Of a stretch of 64,000 nt of DNA, positions 34,799 through 47,100 are shown piece after piece. The DNA is taken from positions 6,656,468 to 6,720,467 of the forward strand of contig NC_051443.1 of NCBI RefSeq assembly GCF_001649575.2, read 5' to 3'. Origin of the DNA: Kryptolebias marmoratus (lineage: Eukaryota > Chordata > Actinopteri > Cyprinodontiformes > Rivulidae). The position numbers were made by a program, and so were the translations under genes. The first letter of the stretch is position 1; every line of letters starts with the position of its first letter. The notes beneath the pieces were generated by a model. That model was not told the DNA's origin and searched no databases. It saw only the letters and a program-made list of their open reading frames with translations.

Positions 34799-36159
34799 CA
34801 GCGCTGGAGCATTGTTTTGCCTCTGTGGTAAAGTGCTAAGCCTCTTGTGATTTACGAGTTTCTTAGTGAACCCTTTTCTGAGCTTTTTGCATTTTTGTGT
34901 TTTTACCTACCTAGGACAACCTGACCTGCGTGGATCCAGTCTGGTCTGTTTGTGGAAACCTGCCTTGGAGATAAACTACCTATCTGTTTGCCTGTGCCTG
35001 TCTGCCTGCCTTGAGAGGGATACTTACCTACTGCCTCCTGGAGAAACTGCTAACCTGCTACGGGGAAATACTTACCTTCGTACTCACCTCCGTGCCGTGG
35101 ATCACCCTTCGCACAGTAAGGCCTCTCACCTGAGGATTTAATACTTACCTGCCTCTTCACCAAGGAAATACTCACCACGACCTCTGCTTCCAGGTCCTGG
35201 TTCCTGTTATTATCACCGTTCCCGATTCACTGTAAAATAAACTCACTGTCTATTATCTTGGTCTCCCGTGTCTGTCTGACGCCGAGCTGCTCATTTTAGA
35301 ATATTGCCGAATCCTGACAAATTGTTGTGTTGAATAATGTCTACTAGCTGCCATCTTAAATTGGGTTGACTTCAAAAGTTAATCAGTTATAGATCTATCC
35401 AATGATTACTTTCTTAGAGTTTTATTCAAATCTGTTCAGCAGCTCATGACATATTTCACTAACAGACAAATAGGGTTGATTTTAACAGTTAATGTCAAAG
35501 TTTAAATAAGATCTCACACAATGAGAAGAACTTGGAGTTTGTGTTGAGGATGAGTCTCAGCTATAACCACACCAAATTTCAGCACCTATCTGTAAATTGC
35601 CTGAATTATAGACAATTTTGTGTTTTCTAACTCAAGTTGTTGGTGATGATCACCTTGAATTCAGATGGCTCTAAAAGCTAATGAATTTGAGAGGCACGTC
35701 CGATGACTATCCCCTGAAAATTTCATTAAAATCCATCCAGTGGTTCATGAGATTATTTTTTGCCAACAAACAGACAAAGTTGACTCCAAACAGTTATTTG
35801 CAAAAATGTTTTGAAAGATCTTGTTTAATCTGTTAGAACTCAGAATATGTGTTGGTGATTACTCTCAACTGCTACTATACTACATTTAATGGTCAATAAA
35901 CAAGAAACCAATGCTAAATAAAAGAATTTATGTGTTTGAAGAATATAGTGTAAAAACATAAAACAATCAAATCGTGCCTCTTTTTCTGTAGGTTTTCTTG
36001 AAGAATTCTTAGGTTGAAACTGGAGGAGAAACAGTTCTTGAATAAGTTATTGTTAATGAAAAGGTTTTATGAGTTAATACTTGCAGCCTCAAATCCTTAG
36101 TAGATTTTATTTAAGGCCCACTTGCAGCTGAAGTTGAATAACTTTGACGTATGATAAAA

Positions 36160-36838
36160 CAGAGGTCACCAACCTCCGGGCCGCGGACTGGTACCAGTCC
36201 GTGCTGTGGGTCATTTGGTACTGGGCCGCAGAGAAAGAATAATTAACTTAACTGTATTTCCGTTTTTTTTTGCATTTTCGGAGTCAGAATGACATTTATT
36301 TTGAAAAACTGACCGGATTCTCTCCACTACTTCCATCTATGACTCACTCTTGATGCATGTTAAAATGCTTATCTAGGTCATGTGATACACTACTGCTAAA
36401 AACAAACCCACAAGCAGCAAAATGATTAAAAAACTAACGTCTTTGGAAGCCCTAGATAGGACCGTCTCATTACTGAGAAACAGACACAGAGCTCCCACTT
36501 ATTCAGCGTTATGGTAAGTTGTATTCTTTGTGCACTTTATATTTGTGGTGTATCTTATTTTAAAGGGCATGTTTAAACATCACCACATTGACCAGAGAAC
36601 ATCAGGGGGAGGAGAGGCTGTTATTCATGTTGATAACACAACACCAGGACGCAACTAACAAAGCTGCAAGGACACGTTGGATTTACGTTTATTAAGTTTT
36701 AAATAATACCCCTGTTTTCATGCTGATCGTATCATTTTATTTTGTTCTATTTATCCGCCACACCTTTAAAGGCCGGAGTGTGAAAATGCTGTCTGATAAT
36801 GAACCGATCCATGGAGCTAAGAAGGTTGGGGACCGCTG
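36160..36838. mobile_element. hAT-type non-autonomous DNA transposon
   Basis: 679 bp with terminal repeats cagaggtcaccaacct and (reverse-complemented right end) cagcggtccccaacctt. Flanked by the 8-bp duplication tgataaaa/tggtaaaa (36152-36159, 36839-36846; one mismatch). CAG termini plus an 8-bp duplication are hAT hallmarks. The interior lacks a transposase frame. Confidence 0.82.
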
Positions 36839-37214
36839 TGGTAAAACATAACTCAGGGAAAAAGCTTGTTTTTGTGAACTTTTGGTTCCACAGAAATGAT
36901 TGTAAATTCTTTTCAAATCTTCACAGACTCAACATAAACTCAAACGCGGCAAGTATACCCCATCCTCTAAACCTAAGTTTTTTTCCCCCCTTTTTTTAAG
37001 GTGATGATGCTTGTTGATTCATGCAGTTTTCACCTTGCAGCTAGTTCAAATATTAGTTTTTTAAATATTTCTAGGTGTAATTGGTTACAATATACTCAGA
37101 GAACACCCACAGTTTCCTCCGTCAGACCAAAAACATGCATGTTAGGTTAACTTGTAACTCTAAAATGCCTCTAGGTGTGATTGAAAGCTTGAACGTCTAT
37201 CTTGTTTGTCTCTA

Positions 37215-37340
37215 TGTGATCCTGAGATGGACTGGTGATCTGTCCAGGGTGTCTCCTGCCTTTTGCCCAATAAAAGATGGAGATAGGCATCAGGTCCTTG
37301 CAGCACTGTAAAATGGATAAAAATCATGGATAGATGGATG
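37215..37340 (+). repeat. LINE-type 3' tail with (ATGG)n-like end
   Basis: Blocks 'gatggactggtgatctgtcc' and 'agggtgtctcctgccttttg', ending tggatagatggatg. Same tail family as 25065-25200. Confidence 0.6.
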
Positions 37341-37508
37341 TAATTAGTTATTCCACACTTAAAAGAAATGTCATATGACACCTTGATTGTGTACGGAGAA
37401 GTGGACAAGACTTAAAGCCCCACATCACTAGTGCACAGAGTCTGGTTCCAACATGGCAGATCCTGTAAAACAGGATCTCATTGCTTCAATTCTCAACAAT
37501 GGAAAATG

Positions 37509-37856
37509 TCAGGATGTGAGGTCTAGTATTATCTTGTACATTTGATTGTTCATACCAAGATTCAGACATGAAAACATTTCATCTCTAGACTGCTCTCCCT
37601 CTGCTACAATTTTTGACACCGTTTTCTCATGGAAACTATATAAAGAGGCCACAGGGGAAGCCCATTTGTCTTTTAGCTTCTGTTCAGTCTGAGAGGGGAT
37701 TTTATTTCTATATTCTTTAATATAAGTGATGGACACATTTGGGGAAAGCCCAAGGTTAGGAAAAAACTGTGTTTTTGTCTGTGGAGACCCAGTAATGTCC
37801 ACCTCCTGTGTGTTACCCCAAAGTTCAACAGGAACATTTGAAGAAATGCAGAACAA
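37509..37856 (-). CDS. Orphan 115-codon ORF, coding-like, unidentified
   Basis: I do not recognise this product. The frame runs from the ATG at 37856 to the stop at 37509 with fairly even composition: NTQEVDITGSPQTKTQFFPN, then LGLSPNVSITYIKEYRNKIP, QKLKDKWASPVASLYSFHEK, EGEQSRDEMFSC. It looks more protein-like than other ORFs of its size in the desert. A possible acceptor (acacacag at about 37800) precedes GAGGTGGAC. It could be an exon of an unknown gene, a processed pseudogene, or a transposon-derived frame. No neighbour or promoter supports any of these. Confidence 0.3.
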   Translation of the reverse strand: MFCISSNVPVELWGNTQEVDITGSPQTKTQFFPNLGLSPNVSITYIKEYRNKIPSQTEQKLKDKWASPVASLYSFHEKTVSKIVAEGEQSRDEMFSCLNLGMNNQMYKIILDLTS

Positions 37857-40689
37857 ACTGTCAGCTTGGATTTGCCTTGACTCGTTCTCCTTCTGGAGTG
37901 AATAATTTTATTTATGCTGAACCAATGTGCAGGACAGTGGAGCTGTTCACGTTCTGTAAAACCAGAAACAGATCAAATAACTGTAAAGCTGAGACGGTTC
38001 TGCAGGGGTTCAGCTGTGGTCTGACATAACGTGTTGGCCATCTGTGCTTAGTTAGAGGGAAAGATATCTTTTTAATGAAGCCATCATTAAGGAGGAAGCA
38101 GCAACACCAGCCTGCTGTTCTCCCCTGTAAATCAAATGAGGGCAGATCTGTGCTTTGTTCCAAACAATTTGTTCTAAAATCAATGAGAATCAAGTTTGAC
38201 AGAAACACCACATTAGTGAACAACACAGAACTGGATTAGAATAAACTTTTCATCAGAACAAGAATTTAGGAGTTTCCTCTGAGAATTTTCCTCCTAACCT
38301 ACACTCTGTTCTCTGTTTTTTTTTTTTAAGCTGAATCAATATTTGAGAAGAGGCTAAAAACAATCTAAAATTGTTTGAACGAAAAGTGGATAAACCAAGT
38401 TAGAGATGGTTAGTAAAATGTTAACCCTTTTTATTCCAACAATCAAGAAACAAAAAGTTTCTTTGATTAGAAAGTTTGAGTTTACCATTTTTATATAATT
38501 ATGAATCAAAATACTCTGTGTTTTATATTTTGGTCACATAGTTTAATAACGTTATCGCTCCAACTTGCCCTCTAATTTTAATCAATTTGAATTAAAAGTC
38601 ACCTATGTCTACAGTTAGTACAGTGATGACAAAGACATTATAGCTTTTCTCTGCGGTATTTCTTCAAAAACATTTTGGATCAATGTTGTAACTTTATTTA
38701 ATTCACTCAGTTTTTCCTGTTAAAATGAAACTGAACATCACACTAATGACAATTTGTAATTTAATTCAATCTTTGTGTGCAGATCAATGTATAAAATGGT
38801 GAAGAACTCATTTGACAACTGGGTTTTCTTTACCCTCCAGAGCCTACAAAACCATTCATTTCAATGAAACAGGCTACAACACTGCAGTAAACCAAGTACA
38901 TATATACTCTTATTTCTCCTCCAGTTCTCATGGTCCTTGCTAACCTTAGATGACATCTTGTGTTAAAATGTGTTTGTGCAGCTTTTCTCAAACAACTAAA
39001 GCCTGTATCTCACTGTACAGCATTTATGAGGGAGTCTACAAAATGACCTGCAACTTTTATTGGGGGCTCTCGATTTCCTTTGCAACCCAGTCTCCTGGTT
39101 CAAATTTTGAACATGGTACAAAAAAATGTGCAACAAATTTTCCCTCAAAATAGTTGAAGAGTTGAATTCTGAGGGTGTGCAACTGGTGAACCATGTGGGC
39201 ATGGTCAGTTTTTGAAAATTATTATCTAGGTTTGTGTGCACGGCTTGCAAAACAGTCTTCTAGGCCAGGATTTTATAAAAACAGGAGTTGCCTTCAAAAT
39301 AAAAGCAATTCTAAAGTGACAACTGGTTTCAAAATGAAAGCAGAGTATTTGGATTTTTGTGCAAAACTATTTCTATTTGGTCTATCATTTTGTGTTTATC
39401 TGCGCAGGCCATTCGGGAACAGCTAACTGGCCGTATGTGGCCCACGGGCTGTAGAATGCCCAGATTTGGTCTGGAGGCATCTTGGTTCTGGTGATCCAGT
39501 GTTCCCTCTCTCCCAGAGGAACAGATGGCAGCTGTTTGGCTGATCAAACACTTTCCTGCTCTGTGCTCCACCCTGACGTCATTGACATCCATGCAGGAGA
39601 CAGTGAAGTAGTAACAGATTAATGAACATCAATGATCCATAAAGCTGATTGGTTGGACCTGCTTCACTTACTGTCTGCTGTTTACTTCAGACATTTTGTA
39701 GAATATAAGTCAGTATGCAGAGTTTACTGTTGTTAATAGCAGGATTAGATTAACTAATTCAGTTTAGTTTCCTGCTTTAACCAGGGAAAGAGTTGAAATG
39801 AAGGTATAAATAATGCAACAAGGCCTGATTTTTGTATTGCACAAAAACTGTTGGTCTGGTTTTTTTAAATGTTGGTGGCAATGTGCATTATGAGCAGAAA
39901 GAAAAACTTGGAACCAAAATCCAACTTATTAGATTTCTCACTGACATTTGTTTCCACCTCTGATCAACACTGGCTCAGATAATGTACAGATCATTATTTG
40001 ATACATGAATTAATAAGCCCATCGTAATCAAGCACAAACCACTTGCAGCATCTTTTCTTCACAAAGAGCCAAATTTTCTGCCTGAAACAAACAATTCTCA
40101 GGTATGATCCTACATCTCAGAATTTATCCAGAACATTAACACAACTCTCAGCACTTATTCTAATGGTGCGTTCAGGGGCACGTTTTGATGTGAGAACTTA
40201 ATTAAACTGGTAAGCTGATGAGAAGGACCTGCAGCAGTCCCAGGATGGGATGATATGTGACTGACAGATGCTCTTCTATGTAGCAGGAAAATGCAGGGAC
40301 GGATCTTTCAATCATCCTGACTTTTTTGGAAAATTTTCAAAGGTACTAAGCTAAAATCTGCTCCTCAAAATATCTGAGGCAAGATAGAGGTCACGCAGAC
40401 TTTTCCTCTTTTTAAATCAGCAACTGTGACTTTACAATTATTAAAGTATCTCATTACATCAGGTAACCCTGTGACTTTCAGAAATTAATCTCATTAACTT
40501 CATGTAAATGAGAAATAGTACAGCTGAAACCATATTTATTAAAATGGACATCTGCAAACAAGAACTGTTCAAATAGCACCACATTACCCAAGGTTTTTAC
40601 CATGTGTATATCAAAATACAAATATATTGTAAAACCTGCACACAGTATTAATCTAGGGATAATAATCTAATTATTTTCTTTTAAAAAAA
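37857..40689. other. Gene-free stretch
   Basis: No recognisable exon. A dispersed repeat related to 30770-31030 occupies about 39000-39250. The rest is AT-rich and unassigned. Confidence 0.35.
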
Positions 40690-40925
40690 GGATGGTTCTC
40701 AGTTACTACCACACCAAACGTTTGTTCAATGTCTATAAATATAAATATGAAGTTATAGCCATTTTTGTGTTGGCTAAAATCAAAAACTGTAGCGGGCATC
40801 TTGAATTAGGTTGACTCCAAATGTTAATTCACAGTAAATGCACATCTAATGATTACTTTCTGAGAGTTTCATTAAACTGTTCATTGTGGTTCATGAGATA
40901 TTTTTCAAACAGACAGACAACTGCA
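40690..40925 (-). repeat. Modular ~300-bp repeat family, copy K
   Basis: One minus-orientation unit: 'ctcagttactaccacaccaa', 'gcatcttgaattaggttgac', 'tctgagagtttcattaaact', 'ttcatgagatatttttcaaa'. Confidence 0.65.
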
Positions 40926-41106
40926 AAAACATTGTCGCCCTTTCACCTTTGGCAGCAGGCAGTAAAAAATGTTTGTGCAGAAGCAGAACATCAAATGACT
41001 CATTAACAGACTGAAGATATCCAGAGTTATTGTGTGACCTTGCTGTGAGAACATCTACTGTACATGTAAAGAACAAGTCTAACATCTGCTGCTTCAGACA
41101 TCTTCA

Positions 41107-44100
41107 TCACTGTGGGGGAATCTGATTGCTTTGGTAAATAAGCTTGTCAGACTCACAGGCCAGACTTTGCTTCAGTGTCCACAGACTCTCAAACTTCTTA
41201 GTAGTGTTGATGACAGATCGACACGGGGAGCTGGAAGCAGGAGGAGAGAAACTCTGGAAGGAGAGGCCGTAAAGGGGGCACTTTAAGGAGAAAAGAACAG
41301 CCTAAAAATAAACTTTCTGACTTAACTTTAGAACATGTGCACAAAGAGAAAATGAACAGAAATATGTGAAGAAAATTGATTTTGGTGTTTTCAGAGGGTG
41401 GTCCTAATCTGAATGTATGTAATCAGCTGAGGAGTTCAGAAAAAGTTTTACAGTTTGAAAAAGTCTGATTAATCTGAAAAAATAAATAAATAAAATAGAG
41501 CATATTTTTACACTTAAAAGGGTGGGTTGATTTTTCACAAGTGGGATTATATAGATTAGTTATGTTCAGTCAGTATCTTACCTGCAGTAGACAGCAGTCA
41601 GAATGAGCTTGCTTTAGAGAATCAGGGAGAAGTTCTGACTGAGGCATCAAACAGCCAGTTAAAATGGGTCCAACAAGATATCCACCTTCTAAAAACAACA
41701 TTTATCAGAAATTTACAGGAATGTAAGTGAATGTTCCATTTGAACTTTTTATACCATTTTTAAAGATCCTAGAAGTGATACAACTGGAGTATTTTAAGCC
41801 AGTGAATTTACAGAGCAGAGAAGTCAGACAAAGATCAGAGCAGTTAGATGGGATATTTAAAAGAATGAAACTTTATTACACTGTGGTTCTTTAACAAGCC
41901 AGGAGAAGATCTGTGGAAGTAAACTGCAGATGTGACACGATGATCCAACAGGGGAGGTAAGTGGTGTTTGGAGGGTTTCACAGAGGAGCGTTGAGGCAGT
42001 AATGAGATTACCAGTGAGAAGGTGGTAAGTGTTGTTGTGAGAAGAAGAGAGAGAATCCAGGTAGTTGTGCAATAACTGGTCCCAAAACACTGAGAGACGG
42101 TTTCTAAGTCAGGTTAGGCCTTGTCCACATGGAAACTCAGTTTTTTCGAAACAATATTTCCTTCTTTTTTTTTTCTTTCTCATAAACATGGGAAATAGTT
42201 ACATCCACACATTGTAACTATGCCAGGCCTGTGTGTGACGCCATAGCGCTACCACAAAAATGCACCAGAAACAGGAAGCAAGACACGGACATGGGCTGAC
42301 TTGCTGAATCGTAACTGTGACATCCAAAGTGGTGGGACTGGTCCTTGTTTTGTCATTTTAAAAAGGTGCCAGTATGATTTTAAAAGTACAGTATACAGTA
42401 GGTATTTTTGCTTTTCAAAGTCGTTGCAGGTGTGGTGAGGGTGGTTTTTCTGGGGTTTGTGTGTCAGTGTTTGTGAGTACTTCCTGGTAGGCGTGGCCAG
42501 ACGACTGATTGATGTCTCGTCAACTCTCCCTCCTCACCTGCAAGTGATCTGGCTAATGGCAAGGACAGGTGTATTTAAGGCGGTGGCAGAGACCAGACCA
42601 GCGCTGGAGCATTACCTGCTTGTGGTAAAGTCGCTGAGCCTCTGTACAAGAAAGCTTTTTGTTATCCCGAGTTTGACTAACTCTGTCTCGCTTTTGTGCC
42701 TCAGGAATTACCTTCTGCCCCGTGGATCCAGTCTGGTTTTCGTTTTTCTTGAGACCTCTGCTAACGCTCATACTACCTGCCTCCCGTGCCTGTCTGTCTG
42801 CTTCACAATATCATCCGGAAGGAATTACTCACCACTGGAAGGATACTCACCCTGGAACCCGAACCCACTACTGCTTGCTTCTCCAAGTGTTGGACCCGCT
42901 GCCCTGTCATAAGAACTTTAAGTACAAACCATCACTTACCATTCGTTAAATCCTCGCGTCTCACTTCGCCATACTTACCGTGTCTTTCGCTCTTTCAGAT
43001 CCCGACGTTCATCCTGTAAATATTTCCCCTGCACTGTAAATAAATCACTTACCTGAACACTCCTGGTTTCCTGTGTCTGTCTGCTGCCGGACTGCTCAAT
43101 AAATATTCTCTGGGTTATGACAGAATGCTCCAGCCAGACCTACAGAGCAGTTCCGGTGGTGGACAGACCACAGATACGTTAGTCCACCACGAGCACCGGT
43201 TAGACCAATTTGAAACTCTCATTCAACAATTGTATCAGGTCCAGCAGGATACTTGCACTACGTTTAACCAAGTTTCCCACCGTATCGTAGCAATCGATAA
43301 CCGTTTAGGAACTCTATTTCCCACAATTCAGTCCAACCCACCCGTCGACACCACGCCCCGTTCAGTCAGTTCAGTTCCCCTTCGTGAACTGGAAATCAAG
43401 CCGTCAGAATTATTTGACGGAAACACCGATCGTTGCGGTGGTTTCCTTCTACAGTGTAGTTTAGCGTTTGCTCGGTCACCGTCTCTGTTTCCGTCCCACG
43501 TTCCCAAGATAATTTTTTTGATTACCGCATTAAAGGGACGTGCGCTGCATTGGGCTCAGGCGTTTCTTTCTACTCACCCGATCGAGACACTATCTTTTGA
43601 CCGCTTTGTTCAGGAGTTCCGGCGAGTGTTCGATCATCCGTTGCAGCAGGAAGAAGCGGCGAAGCCTTTGTTAGCACTACGACGGGGTAGCAGAACGGTG
43701 GCGGATTTCTCCGTGGATTTCCGGATTACGGCTCAGGAAGCTGGTTGGGAGGAACTAGCCGGGCATTTTCACGGGTTCGCTGTCTGAAGAGATTAAGGAT
43801 CAACTATCTACCAGAGACGAACCGGCTAGTCTAGATGAACTGATAGTATTGGCTATCAGAATTGACAATCGTCTACGAGAACGGCAGCGGGAGAGGAGTC
43901 TACAAAGTTGCGGGGAACGTTCGTCCGGTTGTTTGGGGACAGGATATGCCGCCGAACCACAGTCTTCTGGAGCAGAGGGAGAGCCCATGCAGGTGGGCTG
44001 CACTCGTTTGTCTGTGGAGGAAAGACAGAGGCGTTTTCGTGCAAAAGAGTGCATCTATTGTGGGAAAAAGGGACATTTCGTGGCCAACTGCCCTTTTCGG

Positions 44101-47100
44101 AGAAACTGTCAGACCCGCCAGTAGAGGGGAATGATCTGCCGGGTCCATTAACTTTTTCCCCGACTTCGTTACTGTCTCTTCCCGCTAGGATCATCTACAA
44201 CCAGACCACGTTACCTATTGCAGCCATGGTGGATTCAGGTTCAGAACTTAACCTAATCTCCAGATGTCTCGTGGATCAATTGAACCTCCCAGTCTCTCCA
44301 TTGGACTGCGCTCGAACTGTTACTGGCCTGACCGGTCAGACCATCTCACAGATCACCCATCGTGTCTCCAACCTTCAAGTTTTGGTATCCGGTAACCATC
44401 ACGAGTCCGGTGAGTTCTTGGTGTTTTCTGCTCTTTCTCCGCAATTGATTTTTGGATTTCCGTGGCTTAAGAGACATAATCCGGTTCTTAATTGGGTGGA
44501 AAGGAGAGTTGAATGTTGGAGTGATTGGTGCCTCCAACATTGTCTGCGATCTGCTGGTGCTCCTGTGGGGGTGGAGGCGGAGGAACCTGGGGATGACATA
44601 GATTTGTCAGAGGTGCCTGAACCCTACCATGATTTAGCACCAGTCTTTAGTAAACGCAAAGCTCTCTCCTTACCACCTCACAGACCTTATGATTGTGCCA
44701 TAAATCTTTTGTCAGGTGCTCCGTTACCCTCTAGCCGGCTCTACCATCTTTCGGGCCCTGAGACCGAGGCCATGAGTAAGTACATAAATGAGTCTCTGGC
44801 CTCAGGTATTATCCGACCCTCTACCTCTCCTTTGGGAGCAGGTTTTTTCTTTGTAGAAAAGAAGGATAAGTCCTTGAGGCCGTGCATAGATTTTCGGGCA
44901 TTAAACCAAATTACCATAAAAAATAAATATCCCCTTCCATTACTCGATTCTGTCCATGAGAAACTTCATTCGGCAACCATCTTTTCGAAACTAGACCTCC
45001 GTAACGCCTATCACTTAGTGAGAATAAGAGAGGGGGGTGAGTGGAAGACGGCATTTAAAACACCGTTGGGCCATTTTGAATACCTGGTGATGCCATTTGG
45101 CCTCACCAACGCTCCCACCGTCTTCCAGGCTCTCATAAATGACGTTTTGCGCGATTTTCTGAACAGGTTTGTGTTCGTCTATTTAGACGATATACTTATT
45201 TTTTCGGAGAACACAGAGACACACAGAACTCACGTCAGGGCAGTTTTGCAAAGGCTATTTGGGAACAAATTATTCATCAAAGCCGAGAAGTGTGCTTTTC
45301 ATGTTGCCACAGTATCATTTCTGGGTTTTATCTTTGAGAAAGGGCGATTCCGCACTGACCCCGAGAAGATAAGAGCCGTAACGGAATGGCCGGTCCCATC
45401 TTCTCGCAGGGAGTTACAACGCTTCCTTGGGTTCGCAAATTTTTACCGACGGTTCATTAAGGACTACAGTCGTGTTGCTACGCCACTCACCCAGCTAACC
45501 TCAACCCTCCGCAATTTTGTTTGGACTCCTGCAGCAGACATGGCTTTTCGGGAGCTTAAGAGACTGTTTTCTTCGGCCCCCGTTCTTTGTCACCCAGATC
45601 CGGGAAAACAGTTCTTAGTGGAGGTGGATGCCTCTGACACAGGTGTGGGGACAGTCTTGTCCCAAAGATCTTCGTCAGATAGCAAGGTACATCCTTGCGC
45701 TTTCTTCTCTCGACGCCTTTCACCTTCGGAACGCAACTATGACGTTGGAAATCGAGAGCTGTTAGCTATCAAGCTAGCACTCGAGGAGTGGAGACATTGG
45801 CTTGAGGGTTCCAGGGAGCCATTTGTCATATGGACAGATCATAAAAATTTAACATACCTCCAGAATGCAAAGAGATTGAATCCCCGACAAGCTAGATGGT
45901 CCTTGTTTTTTGCACGTTTTAACTTCATTCTCACCTACAGACCCGGAACCAAGAACATAAAGGCCGATGCTCTCTCCCGACAGTTCTCTGCTACAGACTC
46001 CCCTAAGTCAGAGGTCAACGTGTTACCCGAATCCTGTTTCGTGGGATCTCTTACCTGGGGGATTGAGAACACGATTGCGGTGGCCCAACAGACGGAACCG
46101 GATCCTGGAACGGGACCAAGGGGACGAAGGTTTGTACCACAAAGTGTTGTGGGTAAGGTGCTTGACTGGGTACATAACCACAGGTTCACCTGCCATCCGG
46201 GAATCACCAGAATGACTACTTTCACTCAGAGACATTTTTGGTGGCCAACCATGACTGCAGATATTAAGGAGTACGTCAGCGCGTGTCAGACCTGTGCCCG
46301 GAACAAGTCACTTCATCAGCCACCTTCTGGATTGTTGCAACCCTTACCGGTTCCTGCTCGTCCCTGGTCCCACATATCTTTGGACTTTATCACGGGACTT
46401 CCACCCTCCGAAGGTAACAGTCATCCTCAACATTGTTGATCGTTTCTCTAAATCCGCCCATTTCATCCCGCTAACTAAGTTGCCCTCAGCTTTGGAAACA
46501 ACTCAACTGCTTGTCCATCACGTGTTCCGGCTCCACGGCATTCCACAGGATGTGGTGTCAGATCGAGGCCCTCAGTTTGTCTCCCAGGTCTGGAAGGCGT
46601 TCTGTAACGCGCTGGGGGCTCAGGTCAGTTTGTCATCCGGTTATCATCCTCAATCCAACGGTCAGACCGAGAGATGCAACCAGGAGTTAGAGGCCGCCCT
46701 AAGATGCGTTACCAACAACAACCCCTCCTCCTGGTGCAAACATTTACCGTGGATTGAATATGCACATAATGGTCACACCTTCGCAGCCACAGGGTTTTCT
46801 CCATTCGAATCATCTCTTGGATATAACCCACCTCTTTTCCCAGATCAAGAAACCGAGATCCTGGTACCATTTGTCCAGGCTCACATTAAACGTTGTCAGA
46901 GGATCTGGAGACAGACAAGGGCAGCTCTTCTGCGTACAGCTCGACAGAACCGAAGGTTTGCTGACCGTCATCGAGTTGCAGCCCCCAAGTACCAGGAAGG
47001 GCAACAGGTATGGCTTTCCACACGAGATATTCATCTTAAAGACACTCCGAAGAAGCTCTCTCCTAGATTTATTGGACCATACACCATTGAGCGAATAATC

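Larger units (their letters stand above)
33013..35319 (+). mobile_element. Solo LTR of a sushi-like Gypsy family, interrupted by a LINE
   Basis: It begins tgtggtgattctgg and ends aatcctgaca, flanked by aattg at 33008-33012 and 35320-35324. Without the LINE and one LINE duplication it is about 673 bp, close to the 692-693 bp relatives. It shares their tacttaagg TATA-like box (33138-33144) and gcgctggagcatt block. No internal domains remain. Confidence 0.85.
32765..35890 (-). repeat. Modular ~300-bp repeat family, copy J, split by a solo LTR
   Basis: Two halves, 32765-33012 and 35320-35890. Removing the LTR and one aattg duplication restores a continuous minus-orientation unit, including the expected block around 'gccatcttaaattgggttga'. 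Equivalent blocks near 35350 and 35648 give a period of about 298. Confidence 0.65.

Noticed and set aside
41583..41689. Extra exon for the candidate three-exon gene (acceptor gtttttag, donor ctgcag|gtaaga)
   Set aside because: Its open frame needs phase 1 at entry, which does not fit the preceding candidate exon, and in the phase that fits it meets a stop.
42457..42912. 151-codon ORF in the 5' LTR, repeated in the 3' LTR
   Set aside because: Lies wholly in non-coding LTR sequence and covers the predicted promoter.
44346..44599. Minus-strand ORFs over Gypsy pol
   Set aside because: Antisense to the protease region.
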